DNA of 64,000 nt, taken from NCBI RefSeq assembly GCF_900169785.1, contig NZ_FWER01000027.1, positions 1 to 64,000 of the forward strand. The letters run 5' to 3'. The notes under the pieces were generated by a model. The model worked only from the letters and a program-made list of their open reading frames with translations. It ran no database searches and was not told where the DNA came from. Positions 7,605 through 14,704 of this stretch are shown piece after piece. A program made the position numbers and the translations under genes. Origin of the DNA: Rhizobium sullae. GTDB taxonomy: Bacteria; Pseudomonadota; Alphaproteobacteria; Rhizobiales; Rhizobiaceae. Position 1 is the stretch's first letter. Every line of letters starts with the position of its first letter.

Positions 7605-8615
7605 ATGAAAACCACATTCGCTGTCGCAGCAGTTGCCGCGCTCATCGCAGCATCCGCACCGGCCAAAGCCGAAAGCCTCGTCTTCTCCAGTTGGGGGGGA
7701 ACCACGCAGGACGCGCAGAAGGCCGCATGGGCAAGTAAATTCACCACCGACACCGGCACCCCCGTCGTACAGGATGGCCCGACGGACTATGGCAAGTTGA
7801 AGGCCATGGTCGAGGCAGGACAGGTCTCCTGGGATGTCGTCGACGTCGAAGGGGATTATGCCGCTCAGGCCGGCAAGAACGGCCAGCTTGAGAAGCTTGA
7901 CTTCTCCGTCATCGACAAGTCAAAGCTTGACCCGCGGTTCGTCACTGATTATTCCGTTGGCAGCTTCTACTATTCCTTCGTGGTTGGCTGCAATGCCGAT
8001 GCCGTCAGCGCTTGCCCGAAAACATGGGCGGACCTGTTCGACACGGCAAAATTTCCGGGAAAGCGCACCTTCTACAAGTGGTCGGCTCCCGGTGTGATCG
8101 AGGCTGCGCTGCTGGCCGACGGCGTTGCGGCCGACAAGCTTTATCCACTTGACCTCGACCGCGCCTTCAAGAAGCTGGATACGATTAAATCCGACATCAT
8201 CTGGTGGTCGGGCGGCGCCCAGTCGCAGCAGTTGCTCGCCTCAGCCGAAGCGCCCTTCGGCAGCCTTTGGAATGGCCGCATGACGGCGCTCGCCAAAAGC
8301 GGCGTCAAGGCTGAGACCTCCTGGGAACAGAACATTACCGCTGCGGATTCGCTTGTCGTGCCGAAGGGAGCGCCGAACCTCAAAGCGGCTATGAAGTTCA
8401 TCGCGCTGGCCACATCCGCAGAGGCGCAGGCAGCGTTTGCAAAGGAAACGGGCTACGCTCCGACCAATATTGAATCGGCCAAACTGATGGATCCGGAGAC
8501 GGCGAAAACACTACCCGATCAGCAGACGGCCAGCCAGGTCAATGCCGATATGGCCTACTGGGCAGACAACCGCGATGCGATCGGCGAACGCTGGTACGCC
8601 TGGCAAGCCAAGTAG
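7605..8615 (+). CDS. Periplasmic solute-binding protein of a Pot-type ABC transporter
   Basis: A 336-aa binding protein of the spermidine/putrescine (PotD-like) class. A Sec signal peptide (MKTTFAVAAVAALIAASAPAKAES) with a probable AKA cleavage site precedes the typical first strand LVFSSWGGTTQDAQK. AAGG-type start context AAGGATAAGGGAAC lies just upstream of the ATG. It delivers the substrate to the permeases at 8735 and 9615. A strong hairpin follows the stop. The class transports polyamines and also opines, amino acids and other amines, so a nitrogenous substrate is likely but unproven. Confidence 0.9.
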   Translation: MKTTFAVAAVAALIAASAPAKAESLVFSSWGGTTQDAQKAAWASKFTTDTGTPVVQDGPTDYGKLKAMVEAGQVSWDVVDVEGDYAAQAGKNGQLEKLDFSVIDKSKLDPRFVTDYSVGSFYYSFVVGCNADAVSACPKTWADLFDTAKFPGKRTFYKWSAPGVIEAALLADGVAADKLYPLDLDRAFKKLDTIKSDIIWWSGGAQSQQLLASAEAPFGSLWNGRMTALAKSGVKAETSWEQNITAADSLVVPKGAPNLKAAMKFIALATSAEAQAAFAKETGYAPTNIESAKLMDPETAKTLPDQQTASQVNADMAYWADNRDAIGERWYAWQAK

Positions 8616-8634
8616 GCTGAAGAGCAGATCACCA

Positions 8635-8662
8635 GGCACGGCGGCGCAATGCCCGCCGTGCC
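8635..8662 (+). promoter_or_regulatory. Intercistronic hairpin after the binding-protein gene
   Basis: GGCACGGCGG pairs fully with CCGCCGTGCC around an 8-base loop. No T-run follows, so it is not a standard terminator. Placed between the binding protein and the first permease, it fits an mRNA-stabilising or partial-termination element that keeps binding protein in excess. Confidence 0.6.
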
Positions 8663-8734
8663 GAGAACGCAGCGTCTGTGCCGCTTCCAGGCTCTTAGGC
8701 GCCAGTCCGGAATTCGCCGTCGGGAAGGATTGTC

Positions 8735-9613
8735 ATGTCGACGTTTAGTGATGCCCCCACCGTAGCCGTAGCAATAGCTGTACCAAAGGCACGGAAGCCG
8801 ACAGGTTTCGGTGGGGTTGTCCCGGCGCTCATCGTCGTGGCCATCTTCTTCATCGTGCCCGTTGCGGCACTTTTGCTGCGAAGCGTTTTGGAACCCGTCC
8901 CGGGTTTAGGTAACTATGCCGAACTGCTTGGATCGGCGACCTATCTCAAGATATTTGCCAACACCTTCATCGTCTCAGCTTTCGTGACTGGGATTTCGCT
9001 CCTGATCGGCTTTCCCGTCGCCTGGGCCTTGGCAATCATGCCTGGAAGACTGGCATCGGTGATGTTTGCAATCCTGCTCCTGTCGATGTGGACCAATCTG
9101 CTGGCGCGCACCTATGCCTGGATGGTGCTTTTACAACGGACGGGTCTGATCAACAAGATGCTGATGGGCATGGGGCTGATCGACCAACCGCTGCCGCTCG
9201 TCAACAATCTGACAGGTGTCACGATCGGCATGACTTATATAATGCTGCCCTTCATCATCCTGCCGCTCTACGGTGTGATCAGGAAGATCGACCCGTCGAT
9301 CCTGCAGGCGGCTGCCCTTTGCGGGGCGAACCGGTGGCAATGTCTCACACGCATTCTCCTGCCGTTGGCCGTGCCGGGAATGGCGGCCGGTGCGCTGATG
9401 GTCTTCGTCATGTCGCTGGGTTACTTCGTGACGCCGTCGCTTCTCGGCGGCACGGCGAACATGATGCTCGCAGAACTGATCGCGCAGTTCGTGCAGTCGC
9501 TGGTCAATTGGGGCATGGGAGGCGCAGCCGCGTTGGTTCTCCTTGTGGTAACTCTGTCGCTTTACGCCGTGCAACTGCGTTTCGTCGGTAACCAGAACCC
9601 GGGAGGGCGTTGA
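8735..9613 (+). CDS. ABC transporter permease (PotB-like)
   Basis: A 292-aa inner-membrane permease with about six transmembrane helices. The first follows GFGGVVPALIVVAIFFIVPVA. The cytoplasmic EAA loop is recognisable as AAALCGANRWQCLTRILLPLAVPG, which contacts the ATPase. It follows the binding protein after 119 bases containing a hairpin and is followed by the second permease after one base. It forms the heterodimeric channel with that protein. Confidence 0.9.
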   Translation: MSTFSDAPTVAVAIAVPKARKPTGFGGVVPALIVVAIFFIVPVAALLLRSVLEPVPGLGNYAELLGSATYLKIFANTFIVSAFVTGISLLIGFPVAWALAIMPGRLASVMFAILLLSMWTNLLARTYAWMVLLQRTGLINKMLMGMGLIDQPLPLVNNLTGVTIGMTYIMLPFIILPLYGVIRKIDPSILQAAALCGANRWQCLTRILLPLAVPGMAAGALMVFVMSLGYFVTPSLLGGTANMMLAELIAQFVQSLVNWGMGGAAALVLLVVTLSLYAVQLRFVGNQNPGGR

Positions 9614-9614
9614 T

Positions 9615-10415
9615 ATGCTGCTCAATTTCGATCGCCTCGGCTGGTGGAAATACATCCTTGTTGTGATTACGGTTTTGACCGCAGCCTTTCTGTTGCTGCC
9701 CATCGTCTTTATCGCAGCGCTATCCTTCGGCTCCTCGCAATGGCTGATCTTTCCGCCTCCTGGCTGGACGCTGCAATGGTACCAGGACCTTCTGGCCGAT
9801 CCCCGATGGCTGGAATCGGCCTGGACGAGTTTCAAGATCGCGGTCATCGTGACGATCCTGTCGGTGCTGCTCGGGCTTATGACGTCCTTCGGACTGGTCC
9901 GCGGAACGTTCATGTTTCGCGATGCCTTGAAGGCGCTGTTCCTGACACCGATGATACTTCCCGTCGTCGTTCTTGCGGTTGCTCTTTATGCCTTCTTTCT
10001 GAGGATCGGCCTTGGCGGCACGCTGGTTGGTTTCGTGATATCCCATCTCGTTCTGGCGTTGCCATTCTCGATCCTCGCCATTTCCAGTGCGCTGGAAGGC
10101 TTCGACAAATCCATCGAGGATGCCGCCGTGCTTTGCGGTGCATCTCCCCTTGAAGCGAAGATCAGGGTTACCCTGCCGGCGATTAGCCATGGACTGTTCT
10201 CAGCGGCTGTCTTCTCGTTCCTAACGTCTTGGGATGAAGTGGTGGTGGCGATTTTCATGTCCAGCCCAACGCTTCAGACACTGCCCGTGAAGGTCTGGGC
10301 CACGCTGCGGCAAGACCTAACGCCCGTCGTCGCGGCCGCATCGACCCTCCTCATACTCTTGACGATCATCTTGATGGCCTTTGTCGCTGTCGTACGCAAG
10401 GTGCTGAAACAATGA
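9615..10415 (+). CDS. ABC transporter permease (PotC-like)
   Basis: A 266-aa inner-membrane permease with about six hydrophobic segments, beginning YILVVITVLTAAFLLLPIVF. The EAA motif EDAAVLCGASPLEAKIRVTLP is present. The N-terminal periplasmic region PPPGWTLQWYQDLLADPRW is typical of PotC proteins. The stop overlaps the ATPase start (ATGA), indicating coupled translation. It pairs with the permease at 8735. Confidence 0.9.
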   Translation: MLLNFDRLGWWKYILVVITVLTAAFLLLPIVFIAALSFGSSQWLIFPPPGWTLQWYQDLLADPRWLESAWTSFKIAVIVTILSVLLGLMTSFGLVRGTFMFRDALKALFLTPMILPVVVLAVALYAFFLRIGLGGTLVGFVISHLVLALPFSILAISSALEGFDKSIEDAAVLCGASPLEAKIRVTLPAISHGLFSAAVFSFLTSWDEVVVAIFMSSPTLQTLPVKVWATLRQDLTPVVAAASTLLILLTIILMAFVAVVRKVLKQ

Positions 10416-11491
10416 ATGATTCTTTTCTTCAGATCAGAGGCATCCGCAAGGAATACGGCCCGGTCGTCGCGGTACACGATGTCAACCTTGACGTACGTCG
10501 CGGCGAGTTCCTGACCTTTCTCGGCCCGTCCGGATCGGGCAAGAGCACGACCCTTTACATCCTGGCCGGCTTTGAAAATCCGACGAAGGGGGACATTGCC
10601 CTGGAGGGGCAGACCCTGCTCGCCATGCCATCGCACAAGCGCAACATCGGCATGGTGTTCCAACGCTACACCCTGTTTCCACATCTCACGGTGGGAGAGA
10701 ATATCGCCTTTCCGCTGAAGGTCAGGCGCAAGTCCAAGGCGGAGATCGATGCCAAGGTGAAGGAGATGCTGCGCCTTGTCAGGCTCGAAGGGTTCGAGGA
10801 TCGCAAGCCGGTGCAAATGTCCGGTGGCCAGCAGCAGCGCGTCGCGCTTGCCAGAGCACTCGCCTACGATCCGCCCGTGCTTCTGATGGATGAGCCGCTC
10901 TCCGCGCTCGACAAGAAGCTGCGTGAGGAAATCCAGCATGAGATACGCCGGATCCACCAGCAAACTGAAGTGACGATCCTTTACGTGACGCACGACCAGG
11001 AGGAGGCGCTCAGGCTCTCCGATCGCATCGCCGTCTTCTCGAAGGGCGCTATCGATCAGATCGGGACCGGCCCTGAACTTTACGCCAGTCCTCGGACGCG
11101 CTTTGTCGCTGAATTCATTGGCGATAGCGACTTCATTTCCTGCGATCTGCTGTCGTCGTTCAACGGACAAGCGACGATCTCCCTTGGTGGTGATGCGGTG
11201 TTCAACCAGATCCCCGTGCATGGCAACGCGGCCTCTGGCGCCAAAGCAGCCCTCATGCTGAGGCCCGAGCGTATCAGGCTGTCGCGCAGTCAGGGAACAG
11301 CAAGCAGTCTTGCCGCAACCGTCAGCGACATCACCTTCCTCGGCAACAATATTCATGTATCCACCAAAACGGTTGCGGGCGAGGCACTGGCGGTGCGCCT
11401 GCCGTTTGGCCACGAGGCGATCAGCGGGCTTAGCCGTGGCGATCACGTGCATCTCGACTTCGATCCTGGTGCCGCTCACGTATTCTGCTGA
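10412..11491 (+). CDS. ABC transporter ATP-binding protein (PotA-like)
   Basis: A 359-aa ATPase energising the Pot-type importer. Walker A GPSGSGKST (about 38-46), Q-loop VFQRYTLFP, signature SGGQQQ (about 137-142), Walker B LLMDEP (about 157-162), D-loop SALD and switch His in VTHDQEEAL are all intact. The C-terminal TOBE-type domain covers about 235-355 and includes LRPERIRLS. It closes the operon begun at 2329. No clear intrinsic terminator was seen before the convergent abiE genes 28 bases later. Confidence 0.92.
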   Translation: MNDSFLQIRGIRKEYGPVVAVHDVNLDVRRGEFLTFLGPSGSGKSTTLYILAGFENPTKGDIALEGQTLLAMPSHKRNIGMVFQRYTLFPHLTVGENIAFPLKVRRKSKAEIDAKVKEMLRLVRLEGFEDRKPVQMSGGQQQRVALARALAYDPPVLLMDEPLSALDKKLREEIQHEIRRIHQQTEVTILYVTHDQEEALRLSDRIAVFSKGAIDQIGTGPELYASPRTRFVAEFIGDSDFISCDLLSSFNGQATISLGGDAVFNQIPVHGNAASGAKAALMLRPERIRLSRSQGTASSLAATVSDITFLGNNIHVSTKTVAGEALAVRLPFGHEAISGLSRGDHVHLDFDPGAAHVFC

Positions 11492-11519
11492 AGGTTTTCC
11501 CACGACGCTCAACGATCCT

Positions 11520-12221
11520 TCACTGTTCCGTCAAGGCGTCACCGCTGGATAGAAGCCGAAGGTCGTCAAGCAACGACGATCCGTAATCCGGCAACAGGCG
11601 AGACGAAGATGTTCCGGTCTGCGGCGCGAGGGCTCCAGCCATGGAGTGGACGGATACAGCATGGCCTTTCATGGCGAGCAGCGCCGGGATCGAGGCAACG
11701 GCGATCTGCACGCGATTATGCCCACCACCAGGCATCTCGCCTTCAATCGCCGTCAGTTGATGAAAACGCACGGCGAGCTCCGCACCTGAAGCGCGCTGCA
11801 CCGCGAATTCCGACAGAAGAGGCGGGATGTTCTTCTCAATTTCAGCATCACGCGGCATCAGGAAGTCAACGATGACGTCGACGGGCGGCCCCCCGTCGGC
11901 CACGTTAATCGTGCGAACCAGCTGGAACCGCCGGTGCTCCGCGCTCTGCGCGTAACCATGGCCCATGAGGGCTTCGACCAACCGCACATACTCGCCGTCA
12001 CCAAGCGCCTCCGCGGTCAGCGTCAGGTCAATGTCGATAGTGCCGACGTGCTGCATGTCATCGGCTTCCAGAAGCAGCCACGGCACCGCTCCGCCGACAA
12101 CGGCGAATTTGCCCTCGAAGCTCCCAAGGATCTGCCCGATCTCCATGAGCGCGGATTTGACCGCGTCGCTGACGCGGTTGGTGTAGTCGGCGGCGGATTG
12201 TGGATCAGGCTCTAATGCCAT
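11520..12221 (-). CDS. AbiEii-type nucleotidyltransferase toxin with an altered, probably truncated C-terminus
   Basis: A 233-aa protein of the type IV toxin AbiEii class. The nucleotidyltransferase signature is present: VVGGAVPWLLLE (GG at 43-44) and GTIDIDLTL (D63 and D65). Similarity to the family holds up to LLAMKGHA (about residue 188). The usual Lys-Asp continuation of the KDAYDIYY kind is missing and 45 unrelated, Ser/Leu-rich residues follow. This suggests that a deletion or rearrangement replaced the 3' end, so the toxin may be inactive. Its start overlaps the end of the antitoxin gene, the standard abiE arrangement. Confidence 0.75.
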   Translation of the reverse strand: MALEPDPQSAADYTNRVSDAVKSALMEIGQILGSFEGKFAVVGGAVPWLLLEADDMQHVGTIDIDLTLTAEALGDGEYVRLVEALMGHGYAQSAEHRRFQLVRTINVADGGPPVDVIVDFLMPRDAEIEKNIPPLLSEFAVQRASGAELAVRFHQLTAIEGEMPGGGHNRVQIAVASIPALLAMKGHAVSVHSMAGALAPQTGTSSSRLLPDYGSSLLDDLRLLSSGDALTEQ

Positions 12222-13321
12222 TTTAGCAACTGTTCTCGCAAATGTTCAGCGGCCTCGCGCCCTCGGTCATCGAGGCGCGAAAGGTCAAGATAGGTGAGGA
12301 CCGGTGAGGACACGGGTGGCGCCCCGGGAATCTCGACACGCTCCTTCAGAATGGCCGGATCATCCGGTTCAATAACTTCGACATTGGCGCCGCTCTTCGA
12401 TGGCTTCAGCTTCAGCGCCTCGATCAGTTCCGGCATGACCGCCGGGTCCGCATAAAGGGTCGTCATGTTGCCGCGCAGATAGGGAGCGAGCCACTGCGCT
12501 GCCGAAAGACCGCCAAGCATCGCGTGCCCTGCCGCGTGGGGCCGGTCCAACGCTGCGCGAAGCGTTTCCTCCCACTGGCGCCCATGGAGGATACTGTACC
12601 AGAACGACCGCTTGCCACGGACCGGCTCGTAGGAGTCGCACCAGGCATCTAGCAACGCGTCCGGAGCGGTCAGGTGAAGGCCCTCGTCATCGACCTTTGC
12701 CCACTCCCTGTCGCGCAGTGCCGATCGGACATTGCTCACATGGCCGAGGCTGACGTCCGAGGCCTCGGCAAGATCATTGACCTTCCAGGCCCGTTTTGGA
12801 TCGAGCAAAAGTGTGCGCAGTACCTGTCCCGCCTTTGGCGAGAACACGGCACGGTAGTTGCGCGCCGCCGGCTTCGGTTTGTCGGCTGTTTCCCGCTCGA
12901 TATAGACGCCGTCGAAGGCTATCCGGCAGTTGCCGGCAAGATCCAGCCAGCCCATTCCCGCCTCCGCGCAGATATCGCGGGACTCGGGAGACAGCCACGA
13001 GGCCCCGACAACGGGCACGACGACATCGGCATCATCGTGGAGCCGATATCGCGTCATATAAGCATAAAGCTGATCAATCGCGCTCCGGACCTGGCGCGGG
13101 TATGCTGGCTCTTTCACCTCGCAGACCAGCGTCACTTTTCGGTCTGCCATTTTGACACGGGCGAGAATATCAGGGCGCGCCAGCGCCATATTGCGGCTGA
13201 TGCTCACTTCCCAGTCCTTGCTCATTGACTCGATCTCAAGCGACGGAATCCGTTCCAGCTGCTGGCGCAGCGCGTCAGCAAGCTCATGTTCGATCTCTTT
13301 CATTCGTTCATGGGTTTTCAT
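12212..13321 (-). CDS. AbiEi-like antitoxin with a PD-(D/E)XK-like N-terminal domain
   Basis: A 369-aa protein encoded before, and overlapping by about 10 bases, the AbiEii-like gene. The N-terminal part (about 25-130) has Asp51 in ALARPDILARV and E68-x-K70 in TLVCEVKEP, the layout of a PD-(D/E)XK nuclease-like fold. Residues about 165-220 form a winged helix (WKVNDLAEASDVSLGHVSNV). The C-terminal half resembles the toxin-neutralising part of AbiEi proteins. Canonical AbiEi proteins lack such an N-terminal domain. The tandem inverted repeats at 13329-13363, directly upstream, are the expected autoregulatory operators. The antitoxin role is inferred from position and domain type. Confidence 0.72.
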   Translation of the reverse strand: MKTHERMKEIEHELADALRQQLERIPSLEIESMSKDWEVSISRNMALARPDILARVKMADRKVTLVCEVKEPAYPRQVRSAIDQLYAYMTRYRLHDDADVVVPVVGASWLSPESRDICAEAGMGWLDLAGNCRIAFDGVYIERETADKPKPAARNYRAVFSPKAGQVLRTLLLDPKRAWKVNDLAEASDVSLGHVSNVRSALRDREWAKVDDEGLHLTAPDALLDAWCDSYEPVRGKRSFWYSILHGRQWEETLRAALDRPHAAGHAMLGGLSAAQWLAPYLRGNMTTLYADPAVMPELIEALKLKPSKSGANVEVIEPDDPAILKERVEIPGAPPVSSPVLTYLDLSRLDDRGREAAEHLREQLLKWH

Positions 13322-13328
13322 CGGACAG

Positions 13329-13363
13329 TGAAATAGCCTATTTCAGTGAAATTGGCGATTTCA
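13329..13363. promoter_or_regulatory. Tandem inverted-repeat operator of the abiE-like pair
   Basis: Two 17-base inverted repeats stand side by side: TGAAATAG-C-CTATTTCA (13329-13345, arms perfect) and TGAAAT-TGGCG-ATTTCA (13347-13363). A third half site GTGAA follows. They lie within 45 bases of the antitoxin start, as in AbiEi-autoregulated promoters. Confidence 0.7.
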
Positions 13364-13460
13364 GTGAAGTTTCTGCGGCCCTCGCCCAAGCGACATTAGC
13401 GCCCATCCCACGTAATAGCCAATGGATCAAAGACTTAGCTAAAGCAAGCGACGGGGCGAC

Positions 13461-13486
13461 GGTTCGATTCCCTTCAAGAGCGACCA
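13461..13486 (+). repeat. tRNA 3'-end look-alike, copy A
   Basis: GGTTCGATTCC followed by CTTCAAGAGCGACCA resembles a T-arm plus acceptor 3' strand ending in CCA. No matching 5' half could be folded, so it is not called a tRNA gene. Related motifs occur at 24074, 37066, 38521 and 40641. Confidence 0.45.
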
Positions 13487-13538
13487 AAATTCTGTCGGTG
13501 TTGTCACATATGGCGCGACCTTGGCGTCCTGCACCTTT

Positions 13539-14693
13539 TTACCAAGCGACTTCGTAGATCCTGACAGCATCCGGCAGCGACACCGTGCGCGGATTGTTGA
13601 CCAGGAGACGGGTCTGTTCCATCGCACTTTCCGCTAGCAGAGGAAGTCCGTCCTTGGGAATTCCAACATCTCTCAGGCGTACGGGCAGGTTCAGGCGCAC
13701 AGGCAGCATCGCCAATCCTTCGATAAAGCCGGAAATCCGCTCGGCCTGACCTGCAGGCTCAAGGTGAGGATACAGGCAAGGCGCCAGCTCAGCATAGGCA
13801 TCGCCACACACGGTCGCGTTGAAGCGCAGGACATGCGGTAAGACAAGACTGTTGGAAAGGCCGTGCGGGACGTGATAGCGGCCACCGACCGGATAGGCGA
13901 GCGCATGGACGGCAGCGACCGGCGAATTGGCAAAGGCCTGGCCGGCCAACATCGCGCCGAGCAGCATCGCCTGTCTGGCGGCCAGATCAGTTCCGTTCAT
14001 CACGGCGATCTCGATATTCGCCCCGAGAAGCCGAAGAGCCTCCTTGGCAAGGGTACGGGAAACCGGATTGTTATTTGCACTTGCGGAGGTGAACGCCTCG
14101 ATGGCGTGCACCATGGCGTCAATCCCTGTTGCAGCGGTCACGGTTGGTGGAAGGCCGAGCGTCAGTTCGGCGTCGAGAACGGCAGCATCCGGTAGCAGCA
14201 CCGGCGATACGACGCCCTTTTTCTGGTATGCGCCCGTGGTGACGATGGAAATCGGTGTGACTTCTGATCCGGTGCCCGCCGTTGTCGGCACAAGCACCAG
14301 CGGCAGACGCTGCCCACTAACCTTGCCCACTCCATAGATATCATCGAGTGCTTCGCCGCTTCTGCAGAGCAGAGCTACAAGTTTTGCGACATCGAGCGAC
14401 GAGCCACCGCCGATGCCCAATACACCGGTTGCGCCAAACTCGATCGCCTGCGCCACAGCCGCATGAATGATGGCTTCCGGCGGATCGGCGACAACGCCTG
14501 TAAAGAGCGATGTTCCAGCGCCACCTGCCGAAAGGCTCGCCAGGGCCGGCTGCACCAGTCCCGCCTTGACTCCCCCATCATCTGAAATCAGCAGAACACG
14601 CGACCCGAGCCGGTTTTTCAGCTCCGAAAGCCTGGCGATGCAGCCCGGCCCTGCAATGATCTGCGGGACGGTCGCAAATGTGAATGTGGACAT
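13539..14693 (-). CDS. Iron-containing alcohol dehydrogenase (group III)
   Basis: A 384-aa Fe-ADH family enzyme that interconverts an alcohol and an aldehyde or ketone with NAD(P). It shows the nucleotide motif GIGGGSSLDVAK, the VPTTAGTGSEVTP signature, and metal-site segments DAxL, ATGIDAMVHAIEAF and HALAYPVGGRYHVPHG with conserved His residues. ATG 14693 is preferred; the open frame extends far upstream only as a shadow of the nitrilase gene. It lies 11 bases downstream of the tandem nitrilase and is probably the last gene of the amiC-amiR-urt operon. The substrate is not predictable; maleylacetate reductases belong to a neighbouring branch. Confidence 0.88.
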   Translation of the reverse strand: MSTFTFATVPQIIAGPGCIARLSELKNRLGSRVLLISDDGGVKAGLVQPALASLSAGGAGTSLFTGVVADPPEAIIHAAVAQAIEFGATGVLGIGGGSSLDVAKLVALLCRSGEALDDIYGVGKVSGQRLPLVLVPTTAGTGSEVTPISIVTTGAYQKKGVVSPVLLPDAAVLDAELTLGLPPTVTAATGIDAMVHAIEAFTSASANNNPVSRTLAKEALRLLGANIEIAVMNGTDLAARQAMLLGAMLAGQAFANSPVAAVHALAYPVGGRYHVPHGLSNSLVLPHVLRFNATVCGDAYAELAPCLYPHLEPAGQAERISGFIEGLAMLPVRLNLPVRLRDVGIPKDGLPLLAESAMEQTRLLVNNPRTVSLPDAVRIYEVAW

Positions 14694-14704
14694 GTACCGG
14701 TCTC

